Below the pieces are notes generated by a model. That model was given only the letters and a program-made list of their open reading frames with translations, was not told the origin of the DNA and did not search any database. Made by a program: the position numbers and the translations under genes. A stretch of 64,000 bases of DNA from Actinocorallia longicatena. Lineage in GTDB: Bacteria > Actinomycetota > Actinomycetes > Streptosporangiales > Streptosporangiaceae. The stretch lies in contig NZ_BAAAUV010000028.1 of the NCBI RefSeq assembly GCF_039534125.1, forward strand, positions 27,426-91,425. Direction: 5' to 3'. Position 1 is the first letter of the stretch. Every line of letters starts with the position of its first letter. Positions 37,447 to 45,496 of the stretch are shown here, in pieces.

Positions 37447-37869
37447 ATGACCGGGGTTCCGCCGTTCGGAGTGCTGCTGGAACGGCTGCTCACCCATCGG
37501 CGCCTCGCCCCGGGCGGGCTGGCGCGCTCGGCCGGGGTGCCGGAGTCCTCGCTCCGGGCGGTCCTCGGCGGGCGGGCACCCGAAGCGCCGCTGCTGGAAC
37601 CGCTCGCCGCCGCGTTCGGCCTGCACGCGGCCGACCTGTTCGTGATCGCCGGCGTCCCGGTGCCGGGCGCCCCGGCCCCGGCGGAGCCCTCGACGGGACG
37701 GTTCCTGGAAGACCTGGTCTCCGACGGCGTCTGCCTCCCCGCCGAGCTCCGGGCCGGGAGGCGGCCGCACCCGCGCCGCGATGCGGCACACCATCCCGGA
37801 CGAACACGTCGACCGCCTGTTCTACCGAATGCGCCGCCAAGACGGTCCCTGAAGCGGCCCGCCGGCTGA
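37447..37869 (+). CDS. XRE-like helix-turn-helix protein, C-terminus apparently decayed
   Basis: Residues 1-85 form a plausible XRE-type helix-turn-helix unit (PPFGVLLERLLTHRRLAPGGLARSAGVPESSLRAVLGGRAPE, then LLEPLAAAFGLHAADLFVIAGV). Actinobacterial relatives continue for another 100-150 residues with a second similar repeat. Here the sequence becomes Arg/Pro/His-rich after about residue 100 and stops at 140. Codon usage there is unlike coding DNA, which suggests a frameshift and loss of the natural C-terminus. It sits 10 bp after the Trypco1-type gene and is probably co-transcribed. It may be a pseudogene or a truncated regulator. Confidence 0.55.
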   Translation: MTGVPPFGVLLERLLTHRRLAPGGLARSAGVPESSLRAVLGGRAPEAPLLEPLAAAFGLHAADLFVIAGVPVPGAPAPAEPSTGRFLEDLVSDGVCLPAELRAGRRPHPRRDAAHHPGRTRRPPVLPNAPPRRSLKRPAG

Positions 37870-38121
37870 AAGGCTCACCTCGCCACATGCGCGGAGCATC
37901 CGCTGGAGCGGTCCGACGGTGGCGGGCAGGGCGATGAATCCGGGCTGCGTCAGGAGGTCGTGTGCCAGCCGGACGCGGCGGGAGTGCCGTGGTGGTCCTG
38001 GGTCTGGCAGGGTCCGACGCGGGATGCTCCCGGTGAGCTGGAACCGTTGCGTCCGGCGGCCGATCTGGAATGGGCGGCCGAGCGCGTCACTCGGGTGCCG
38101 GCGAGGCCGGAGGGTCCGTGA
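37781..38121 (+). pseudogene. Decayed coding segment (fragments in shifted frames)
   Basis: Frame analysis shows short protein-like stretches without intact genes. One, at 37781-37852, reads MRHTIPDEHVDRLFYRMRRQ and stops. Another, at 37870-38121, reads through QEVVCQPDAAGVPWW, SWVWQGPTRDAPGELEPLRP and AADLEWAAERVTRV, which looks like a real folded domain but has no start codon with a ribosome-binding site. I read these as remnants of a small hypothetical protein and of the upstream HTH C-terminus, left by deletion and frameshift. The family is not recognised. Confidence 0.4.
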
Positions 38122-38125
38122 CGGC

Positions 38126-38329
38126 CTAGGTCCCGGTGGTGCCTGTGCGGAGGCGAGCGGCGAAAGCGGACAGGCCGGGGCGGGTGAACTCCAGGATCGG
38201 ACCGGACGGATTCTTGCTGTCACGGACGCCCACGACGCCGCGAGGTCCGGCGGCCAGCTCGACGCACTGCCCGTAGTCGTTGTCGCTATGACTGCTCTTA
38301 CGCCATGTCGCGCGGGAAAAGTCGCTCAC
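38126..38329 (-). CDS. DUF397-domain protein
   Basis: 67 residues, typical DUF397: ATWRKSSHSDNDYGQCVELA, then GVVGVRDSKNPSGPILEFTRPGLSAFAARLR. These small proteins pair with XRE-DUF5753 regulators in actinobacterial WhiJ/AbaA-type sets and probably modulate them by direct contact. Its GTG overlaps the stop of the XRE gene (GTGA), so both proteins are made together. Confidence 0.92.
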   Translation of the reverse strand: MSDFSRATWRKSSHSDNDYGQCVELAAGPRGVVGVRDSKNPSGPILEFTRPGLSAFAARLRTGTTGT

Positions 38330-39144
38330 AAAGACTCCCGGATCTCCTTGATCAGGCGCGTGGTGTCCGTGGCGGGGAGGCTCGCGCTCCGAATGTGGTC
38401 AAATGCCTCCACCAGTAGTGTCACCTTAGCCGGATCTCTAATGAACTGGCCTGTTCCACGGACCGGGCCGTCCACGTAGGCGACGACCTCGTTTTCGGGA
38501 AGCGTCAACAGAGTGAAACCCGCCAGCAGGCCCGGGTAGTCAACAGCCTCAGCCGGAACGGCGTGAATCCTGATGGTCGGCCTTCGCGAGAGGTCCTCAA
38601 GCTTCTCCAGCTGGACCCTGAACGCTTTCGGACCTCCGATGGGACGCCGGAGCGCCTGTTCGTCGATCACGAGCAACACTTCCGGTGGGACGTCGCGTTC
38701 CAGTGGCTTCTGGCGCTCCAGCCGATGGGCGAGCATGTCATCTGACTCAGCGCCCCGATGGGCCGTCATGAGCCGGTGGCGAGCATAGTCGTCGGTCTGG
38801 AACAGGCCGGTGATCAGTGAGTGCTCGTAGATGTCAATGCGCAGCGCGACTTCCTCGCCTTCGGCCAAACTGCGGGCGGCGCCGGGGACGCGTTCCTTGC
38901 GGACGAGGAGGGCGTGTTCCTGGAAGTACGCCGTGTCGAAGGCTTCGTCGAGGAGTTCGCCGGTGCGGTCGTTGGGGGGTGTCTTGCCGTGTTCCAGGCG
39001 CGAGACGACGTCACCGCTGAGGGCTATGCGCCTGCCGAGGTCGGCGAGGGTCCAGCCGCGCTGCTCCCGGAGGGTTCGGATCTTCCAGCCGTAGTGGGCG
39101 GCGAGGGAGGTGGTCGGGTCGAGGGGCTTGGGCGGGCGTCCCAT
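38326..39144 (-). CDS. WhiJ-like XRE regulator with DUF5753 domain
   Basis: 272 residues: N-terminal helix-turn-helix (KIRTLREQRGWTLADLGRRIALSGDVVSRLEHGKTPP), then a DUF5753/Scr1-type domain (about 95-270) with ITGLFQTDDYARHRL, LERQKPLERDVPPEVLLVIDEQALRRPIGGP and AYVDGPVRGTGQFIRDPAKV. WhiJ-like proteins act in developmental or specialised-metabolism control in Streptomyces, in sets with DUF397 proteins and HATPase-type proteins, all present here. AGGAGC lies before ATG 39144. The divergent HATPase gene starts 79 bp away. Confidence 0.93.
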   Translation of the reverse strand: MGRPPKPLDPTTSLAAHYGWKIRTLREQRGWTLADLGRRIALSGDVVSRLEHGKTPPNDRTGELLDEAFDTAYFQEHALLVRKERVPGAARSLAEGEEVALRIDIYEHSLITGLFQTDDYARHRLMTAHRGAESDDMLAHRLERQKPLERDVPPEVLLVIDEQALRRPIGGPKAFRVQLEKLEDLSRRPTIRIHAVPAEAVDYPGLLAGFTLLTLPENEVVAYVDGPVRGTGQFIRDPAKVTLLVEAFDHIRSASLPATDTTRLIKEIRESL

Positions 39145-39222
39145 GGGGGCTCCTGGGGTTTTCGCAGTGGGCCGCGCACGGCAAAACTCTCTGTCGCAGC
39201 GTAACTACGGAGGCCAGGGTGG

Positions 39223-39672
39223 GTGAGAGCTTTCTGGAATCTTCCGACAACTATCGACAGGTATCCGCAGATGAACGCCGACCCCATCGCCGCCGAGTTC
39301 ACCCTGATCTGCCCGGCCGTGCCCTCCTCAGCGGGCTTGGCACGGCGGTTCCTCTCCCTGCTCCTCGCCGAGGACGAGTTCTCCGGCTTTCGCGATGCCG
39401 CTTCGCTCGTCCTCACCGAACTCGTCGCGAACGCGCTGCCCTCAGCCGGGCCGGTCTCGGTGACGGTCGGCCTGGGGCCCGGGGGCCTCGTCCTGTCGGT
39501 CACCGACACCGCGGACGGGCATCCCGTGCCGAGGGTTCCGGCGCTCGACGAGGAGTCGGGGCGGGGGCTCCTCCTCGTCGGGCGGCTGGCCACGAAGTGG
39601 GACTGGTATCCGCTGCCCAACGGCGGCAAGACGGTCTTCGCGCGCTTCGACCGTCCCCTTCCCGTCTCCTGA
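39223..39672 (+). CDS. HATPase-fold ATP-binding protein (RsbW/anti-sigma-like)
   Basis: 149 residues of the GHKL ATPase fold: N box DAASLVLTELVANAL, G1 box VTDTADGHP, and G2 box ESGRGLLLVGRLA. Streptomyces carries many such RsbW-like proteins, some anti-sigma kinases, some adaptors. GTG 39223 has GGAGG nine bases upstream; an internal ATG at 39271 gives a more family-like N-terminus but a weaker ribosome-binding site. It is divergent from the XRE/DUF397 pair, the usual partner arrangement, and convergent with the NACHT gene (8 bp between stops). Target unknown. Confidence 0.88.
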   Translation: MRAFWNLPTTIDRYPQMNADPIAAEFTLICPAVPSSAGLARRFLSLLLAEDEFSGFRDAASLVLTELVANALPSAGPVSVTVGLGPGGLVLSVTDTADGHPVPRVPALDEESGRGLLLVGRLATKWDWYPLPNGGKTVFARFDRPLPVS

Positions 39673-39680
39673 GCCGTGCG

Positions 39681-42600
39681 TCAGGCGGTGGGCAGGTCCG
39701 CCGGGTCGAGGTCGACCACCAGGAGGCCGGGGTCCATGCCGATCGCGAGGCCGCCGTCGACCTCGGCCAGGGCCCTGACCGAGCGGCCGATCACCAGGGT
39801 CAGGACCGGCTGGGGGTGGCCCGGTCTCAGCAGGCGGACCACGCCGGACTGGGCGACGGCGAGGAGTCTGCCGCCGGCGCCGTCGGGCAGGACGCAGGCC
39901 GCCGTGACGACCTCCTCGATCTGGGTGACGTCCTCGACGTCGTCGGTGGAGGCGTCGTAGAGGGCCAGGCGGCCGAGCGGGCTGATCAGCAGGAGGGTGT
40001 CGGGCGGGCCCCAGGGGAACAGGTGGACCGCCTTGACGTCCAGTTCCCTCCAGCCTCGGCCGCGGCCCGGCCAGCGGCGGCCGTCACGCCAGATGCGCAC
40101 GGTCGCGTCGGTGCCGGTCATGGCGAGGTGGACGCCGCCGTCGGAGCCCGGGAAGGCGCAGGCGGCCGTCACGTAGTCGATGTCGCCGCCGATCGCCCGG
40201 ACCTTCCTGCCGGTGGCCGGGTCCCAGATCCGGACGGAACGGTCGGCGACGGTGAGGGCCACCTGGGTGGCGCCGTCGGGTCGGGTGAACGCCCGGACGC
40301 TGGTCGCGGAGGTCAGATGGACGGTGAGACCGTCCGACGGCGGGAGGTCCCGGGCGTTCGCTCCGGTCGGATCCCAGATCCGCACCGACCGGTCGTCGCT
40401 CGCGGTGACGATGTGGGGACGCCCCCGGTCGTCGTGGAGCAGGCCCATGCTCGTCACGGCCTTGGTGTGGCCGGTGAAGGCCTGGAGTTCACGGCCGGTC
40501 TCCGGATGCCAGGTGCGCAGCGTCCCGTCGATTCCGGAGGTGGCGACAGGGCCGCGGCCGTCCGGGGCCGGGAGGGTGAGCGCGCCGGTCACCTGGAGGG
40601 CGCGGCCGTCGACCTCGCTCTCCCGGCCCGTCTCGGGGTCCCAGATCCGCAGGGTCCGGTCGTGCCCGACGGTGGCGAGGTGGTCGGTCCCGCCGGTCCC
40701 GGTGAAACGGCACACGCCCCGCACCGCGCCCTTGTGGCCGGTGAGGACGCGGAGCAGGCCGCTCGTCTCCGGATCCCAGACGCGGACCGTCCCGTACCGT
40801 CCGACGGTCGCGAGGCGGGCGGTGCCGCCGGGCCCGCTGAACGCGCAGAGGCCGGTCATCCGGTCGTCGTGCAGATGGCTCCGCACCTCGGCGCCGGTGT
40901 CCGGGTCCCAGATCCGGATCGTCTGGTCGTCGCCGATGGTCGCGAGACGGACGGCGCCGCCGGCTCCGGAGAACGCGCACACGCCCAGCACGGCGGAGGA
41001 GTGGCCGGTGAGGATCCGGGTCTCCCCCTCGGCGTCCGGGTCCCAGATCCGGACGGTCCGGTCGAGGCCGGTCGTCGCGATCCGGTGAGCGCCGTCCGCG
41101 CCGAGGAACGCGCACACGCCCGTCATGACCCCGGTGTGGCCGGTGAGCGCGCGGAGTTCCCCGCCGGTCTCCGGGTCCCAGATCCGGATCGTCAGATCGT
41201 CGCCGATGGTCGCGAGACGCACGGCGCCGCCGGCTCCCGGGAACGCGCAGACGCCCGTCACGCCGTGGCCGTGACCGTCGAGGCCGCGCAGTTCCCTGCC
41301 CGTCTCCGGATCCCAGATCGACACCGCCCCGCCGGTGGTGACGATCCGGGCCTCTCCCCCGGCGCCGCGGAACGCGCACACGTCCGTCGCCCCGTCGGCC
41401 TGACGGGTGAAGGCCCGCAGCTCCCGGCCGGAGACCGGATCCCAGATCCGCGCCCCGCCGTCGTGGCCGGTGGTGACGAGACGGGCGGCGCCGTCGGGCC
41501 CCGGAAGCGTGCAGACGGCCGTCAGCTCCGACGGATGGTGCAGGCGCATCCGCTCGACGCTCGGCGGGGCCACGGCCCAGCGGGCCCGGTAGGGCCGGGG
41601 GCGTCCGTCGCCCCTGAAGGACCGGCCGAGGCGCTGCTCCAGGGCCTCGGTGACGCCGAAGGCCGCCGCCCGTCCGGGGGCGTCCAGCGCCACCGCCTGC
41701 GGGGTCAGGCGGAGCAGGGCGGCACGGTTGCGGCCCGCCTCCGTGCCGACCCGGTCCGTGAAGGCCATCAGCCGGGCCAGATCAACGTGGAGCAGATAGT
41801 CGTCGTCGGCGAGCAGGTCGTCCATCAGGCCGCAGAGCGCCGCGTGCCCGGGCAGGGAGCGCAGCAGGTAGGAGGGGGCCGCCGACCAGCCCTTCGAACG
41901 GCCGTAGGCATGGAAGGCCCTGGTCAGCGCGGTCCCGGTGCCGGAGCGGGTCCAGGCGCGCAGGAGGGCGTCGTCGAGGGCCTGGTGGAAGAGGCGGTAG
42001 ACCGGTTCGCCCGCGGTGTGGCCGGACTCGACGAGGAAGTTGGCGGCGGAGGATCCCACGAACTCCGCCAGGTCCTCCTCGGGCAGGGGACGGCCGGTGA
42101 GGGCCTCGGTCGCGGTCTGCCACAGGGCCAGGGGCAGGCCCGGGGCCTCGGCGAAGGACAGGGCCGTCAGGAGATCGGCGGCCGACAGGCCCCGGATGCG
42201 GGGGATGCGGGCCAGGTAGGCGCCGAGCGCCTCCTCGACGTCGGCCGTGAAGGAGACCGCGGCGGGGGTCGCCGGGACGCTGTCGTACAGGCCGTGACGG
42301 CGGGCCGTCAGCCCCGCGATCAGGAAGTTCCCGCCGGAGAGCGCGGCGACACGGTGGGCGAGGGGGCCCGCGGCCGACGGGTCGTTGTAGGGGTTTCCGT
42401 GACGTTCGGCGCCCTCCAGCCGCAGGGTGGCCAGGGCGTAGGACTCCAGGTCGGCCGGGCTGAAGTAGGCGGGCTCGTCCAGATCGACCAGATGGAGCGT
42501 GGGCCCGAAGGAGGCGAGGAGGTCGCCCGCGTCGTCGCGGCGGCGGGAGCCCACGACGATCTCGGCCGACGGGCAGTCGCGCAGCAGCGGAAGCAGGATC

Positions 42601-43727
42601 TCGGTGACGATCAGACGGGCCTGGGCGGGGGTCGAGGACTCGTCGAGGGCGTCGAGGACGAGGGTGAAGCGGCGGCCGTCGATCCGCTCGCGCAGGGCCG
42701 GGATCAGCTCGTGGAGCCGGGCGGGAAGCCGGGCGGACGCGGCCCGCGCGACCTCCTCGGCGATCTCCAGCGCCGTCTTGCCCTTGGCGTGCACGGCGCA
42801 GGAGACGGAGCCCGTGGCCGCCCGGACGGCGTCGTCGTCCGGCGGCAGCGACGCCCTGAGCTCGGGATCGGCTGTCGTCACGACCCGGCCCAGGACCGCC
42901 GACTTCCCCGCGCCTGGCGAGCCCGTGACGACCAGGACCCGGCCGTCGGGACGGGGCCGGTCCAGCCAGGAGGTGACCTCGGTGAGGGCGGCGCGGCGGC
43001 CGCGGAAGCGGTGGCCGCGCTCGCGGTCCACCGTGACTCCGCGGGCCCGCGGCACCCAGTGCTGCCCTGCCTCGGGATCGGTGGTCAGCGACCAGCCCCA
43101 GGAGGTCATGGCGAGCTCGCCGGAGTGCCGGGCCCCGGCGCGCAGCAGCTCGCCGAGCTTCTCCTCCGGCAGCGCCTGGTCGGCCTGCCAGAGGGTGATG
43201 GCCTTGCCGTTCCCGCGCTCGTCGGTGAATCCGAGGACGCCCACGACGGCCCGGTAGTCGGGGCTCCAGACGCCGGTGCCGCTGAAGCCCCTGGTCAGGC
43301 GGTAGGGGGAGGTCGTGTCGAGGCGGACCGTCCCGTAGCCGAGGGCGGCGGGGCCGAACCGGCCGTCGGACCGGCCGCCGAGATGGTCCCGCTCGGGGAA
43401 GCCGTGCGCCCACCACGGGCGTCCGGCCAGGTCCTCCGGGAGCGGGGAGCGCAGCGCGGCGGGCCGCACGCCCGGCGGGATCTCGTCCTCGAGCTCCAGG
43501 ACGGCGACGTCGAACTCCGGCGCCGACCGGCGCACCACCGCGACCCGGAGCCGGTGCGCAGGCACCGGCCGGGCCATCGGGAACGCCGCCCACACCTCGT
43601 CCGGGACGGCGTGCGCGGCGGTCAGCAGCCGCCGCGCGTCGATGACGACCGCGGAACCGAACGGTTCCAGCTCCCGTTCACCGCTGTGCAACGACGCCAC
43701 CCACGGGGCGTGGTCCAGCAACTGCAC
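39681..43727 (-). CDS. Trypsin-like protease - NACHT/STAND NTPase - WD40 protein
   Basis: 1348 residues in three parts. Residues 1-185 are a trypsin-like serine protease with an intact triad: H39 (LTAAHAV), D73 (EFDVAVLEL) and S149 (GFSGTGVW). Residues 245-560 hold a NACHT/STAND P-loop NTPase with Walker A GSPGAGKS (269-276) and Walker B LVLDALDES (356-364), followed by helical regions. Residues about 720-1345 carry some 13-14 WD40 blades (IWDPETGRELR-type), enough for two seven-bladed propellers. GTG 43727 follows GAGGGGAG. The layout matches NLR-like sensors: WD40 senses, NTPase oligomerises, protease is the effector. No signal peptide or TM is seen. The nearby CU044_2847-type protein strengthens the conflict-system reading. 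Confidence 0.9.
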   Translation of the reverse strand: MQLLDHAPWVASLHSGERELEPFGSAVVIDARRLLTAAHAVPDEVWAAFPMARPVPAHRLRVAVVRRSAPEFDVAVLELEDEIPPGVRPAALRSPLPEDLAGRPWWAHGFPERDHLGGRSDGRFGPAALGYGTVRLDTTSPYRLTRGFSGTGVWSPDYRAVVGVLGFTDERGNGKAITLWQADQALPEEKLGELLRAGARHSGELAMTSWGWSLTTDPEAGQHWVPRARGVTVDRERGHRFRGRRAALTEVTSWLDRPRPDGRVLVVTGSPGAGKSAVLGRVVTTADPELRASLPPDDDAVRAATGSVSCAVHAKGKTALEIAEEVARAASARLPARLHELIPALRERIDGRRFTLVLDALDESSTPAQARLIVTEILLPLLRDCPSAEIVVGSRRRDDAGDLLASFGPTLHLVDLDEPAYFSPADLESYALATLRLEGAERHGNPYNDPSAAGPLAHRVAALSGGNFLIAGLTARRHGLYDSVPATPAAVSFTADVEEALGAYLARIPRIRGLSAADLLTALSFAEAPGLPLALWQTATEALTGRPLPEEDLAEFVGSSAANFLVESGHTAGEPVYRLFHQALDDALLRAWTRSGTGTALTRAFHAYGRSKGWSAAPSYLLRSLPGHAALCGLMDDLLADDDYLLHVDLARLMAFTDRVGTEAGRNRAALLRLTPQAVALDAPGRAAAFGVTEALEQRLGRSFRGDGRPRPYRARWAVAPPSVERMRLHHPSELTAVCTLPGPDGAARLVTTGHDGGARIWDPVSGRELRAFTRQADGATDVCAFRGAGGEARIVTTGGAVSIWDPETGRELRGLDGHGHGVTGVCAFPGAGGAVRLATIGDDLTIRIWDPETGGELRALTGHTGVMTGVCAFLGADGAHRIATTGLDRTVRIWDPDAEGETRILTGHSSAVLGVCAFSGAGGAVRLATIGDDQTIRIWDPDTGAEVRSHLHDDRMTGLCAFSGPGGTARLATVGRYGTVRVWDPETSGLLRVLTGHKGAVRGVCRFTGTGGTDHLATVGHDRTLRIWDPETGRESEVDGRALQVTGALTLPAPDGRGPVATSGIDGTLRTWHPETGRELQAFTGHTKAVTSMGLLHDDRGRPHIVTASDDRSVRIWDPTGANARDLPPSDGLTVHLTSATSVRAFTRPDGATQVALTVADRSVRIWDPATGRKVRAIGGDIDYVTAACAFPGSDGGVHLAMTGTDATVRIWRDGRRWPGRGRGWRELDVKAVHLFPWGPPDTLLLISPLGRLALYDASTDDVEDVTQIEEVVTAACVLPDGAGGRLLAVAQSGVVRLLRPGHPQPVLTLVIGRSVRALAEVDGGLAIGMDPGLLVVDLDPADLPTA
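39700..41550 (-). repeat. WD40-coding tandem DNA repeats
   Basis: Tandem units of about 132-138 bp, one per WD40 blade, marked by recurring TCCCAGATCC(G) motifs on the plus strand. Two units, 40904-40986 and 41174-41256, are about 93 percent identical over 83 bp, which indicates recent internal duplication or gene conversion in the sensor part. Confidence 0.8.
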
Positions 43728-43807
43728 GGGCGCTCCCCTCGTCGCCAGACACGATAGTTGCGGACAATTGCCCGCACCCGCCGATCGCGATTCCGGGAAC
43801 CGGGTCG

Positions 43808-45496
43808 TTATCCGGCGGGGAGAAGAGCCGCCAGATCGTTCTTGAGGAGCGTCAGGGCGTCGGCCGCCGCGGCCCTCGCGGCCGGGACGTCGTCGGCCTC
43901 GACCGGCACCACGACCTCCAGATAGGCCTTGAGCTTGGGCTCGGTCCCCGACGGCCGGATGACGACCCGGGCGCCGCCGGCGAGCGCCAGCCTGACCCCC
44001 TCGGTCGGCGGGAGGCCGTTGAGCCCCTCGGAGAGGTCGTCGATCCGCTCGACCGCGCGTCCGCCGAGCTGGACCGGCGGGCCCTCGCGGAGCGCGGTCA
44101 TCGCGTCGTCGATGAGGGCCTTGTCGGTGACCCGGACGCTGACCTGGGCCGTGGCGTGGACGCCGAACCGGCTCGCCTGGTCGTCCAGGAGGTCGAGGAG
44201 CGTGCGGCCCGCCCGCTTGGCCTCGGCCGTCAGGGCGGCGACGGCCAGCGCGGCGCTGACGCCGTCCTTGTCCTTGACCGGGACGCCCTTCTGCCCGCCG
44301 AGGCTGTACCCCAGGGCCTCCTCGTAGCCGAAGACGAGACGGTGGGTCGGCCAGCCGGCCTTCATGATCCATTTGAAGCCGGTGAGGGTCTCGGCGAAGT
44401 TGACGCCGTGCGCCTCGGCGATCCGTCCCAGCAGCGACGAGGACACGATCGTGGTCGCGACCAGGCGGTCCTCGCCCGTGGTGTGCCGCAGGACGTGCTC
44501 GGCCAGCAGCCCGCCGACCTCGTCGCCGGTCAGCATCCGCCAGCCGCCCTCCGGCAGCGGGACGGCCACGGCGCAGCGGTCGGCGTCGGGGTCGTTGGCG
44601 ATGGCCACATCCGCCTCGACCTGGGAGGCGAGGGCGAGGACCAGGTCCATCGCGCCGGGTTCCTCCGGGTTGGGGAAGGCGACGGTCGGGAACTCCGGAT
44701 CCGGCAGCGACTGCTCCGGGACGGTCAGCGGCGGCGCGAACCCGTTCTCCATGAACGCCCTGATCAGCAGCGCTCCCCCGACCCCGTGCATCGGTGTGTA
44801 GGCCACCCGTACGGCCCGGTCGACGCCGAACGGGATGTGCTGGATCGCCTGGAGGTAGGCCTGGACGATCTCGTCGCCCAGGACCTTCCACGAGCTCTCG
44901 CCCTCGGCCCTGGCCTGGCCCGGCGGCACCCCGCGGCGCAGCTCGTTGACCGGGCCGACCGCGGCGATGGCGTCCGAGATCTCCTTGTCGACCGGCGGGA
45001 CGATCTGGGCGCCGTCGCCCCAGTAGACCTTGTAGCCGTTGTCGCGCGGCGGGTTGTGGCTCGCGGTGACCATGACGCCCGCGTTGGCCGACAGGTGCCG
45101 GACGGCATAGGCGAGGACGGGCGTCGGGAGGATGCGGGGCAGCAGCCAGGAGGAGATGCCCATGCCGCTGAGCACGGCCGCGGTGTCCACCGCGAACTGG
45201 GCCGAGCCGTTGCGGGCGTCGTAGCCGATCACGACGGCGTGGGAGCCCTCGGGGCCGTCCGCCAGCAGCCGGTGGCCGACTCCGGCGGCGGCGCGCATGA
45301 CCGTCACGCGGTTCATCCGGTTGGAGCCCGCGCCGAGCTCGCCCCGCAGGCCTGCCGTGCCGAACTCCAGGGTCGCGCCGAAGCGGGACTCCAGCGCCTC
45401 CTCGTCGCCCGACTCCAGGATCAGGCCGAGCTCGGCCTGGGTGACCGGATCGGGATCCTGGGCCAGCCAGCGCTCCGCGCGCTCCCGGTTGCTCAC
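43808..45496 (-). CDS. Phosphosugar mutase (PgcA/PmmB-type; phosphopentomutase candidate)
   Basis: 562 residues of the alpha-D-phosphohexomutase family with all four active-site motifs. They are the phosphoserine loop TASHNPPRDNGYKVYW, metal-binding DPDADR, the sugar-binding loop GYEEALGY, and the phosphate-binding loop RPSGTEPKLKAY. This long type includes glucose-1,6-bisphosphate synthases, phosphoglucomutases and phosphopentomutases. Its GTG overlaps the stop of a purine nucleoside phosphorylase (GTGA), so interconversion of (deoxy)ribose 1- and 5-phosphate from nucleoside breakdown is the best-supported role. The pair matches Rv3307-Rv3308 in M. tuberculosis. Confidence 0.88.
   Translation of the reverse strand: MSNRERAERWLAQDPDPVTQAELGLILESGDEEALESRFGATLEFGTAGLRGELGAGSNRMNRVTVMRAAAGVGHRLLADGPEGSHAVVIGYDARNGSAQFAVDTAAVLSGMGISSWLLPRILPTPVLAYAVRHLSANAGVMVTASHNPPRDNGYKVYWGDGAQIVPPVDKEISDAIAAVGPVNELRRGVPPGQARAEGESSWKVLGDEIVQAYLQAIQHIPFGVDRAVRVAYTPMHGVGGALLIRAFMENGFAPPLTVPEQSLPDPEFPTVAFPNPEEPGAMDLVLALASQVEADVAIANDPDADRCAVAVPLPEGGWRMLTGDEVGGLLAEHVLRHTTGEDRLVATTIVSSSLLGRIAEAHGVNFAETLTGFKWIMKAGWPTHRLVFGYEEALGYSLGGQKGVPVKDKDGVSAALAVAALTAEAKRAGRTLLDLLDDQASRFGVHATAQVSVRVTDKALIDDAMTALREGPPVQLGGRAVERIDDLSEGLNGLPPTEGVRLALAGGARVVIRPSGTEPKLKAYLEVVVPVEADDVPAARAAAADALTLLKNDLAALLPAG

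Noticed and set aside
39219..43757. 1512-residue plus-strand frame opposite the NACHT gene
   Set aside because: Antisense shadow; its composition follows the coding strand.
43728..43807. Possible promoter for the NACHT gene
   Set aside because: No -35/-10 pair with acceptable spacing could be assigned; a short TGCGG/CCGCA hairpin is too weak.
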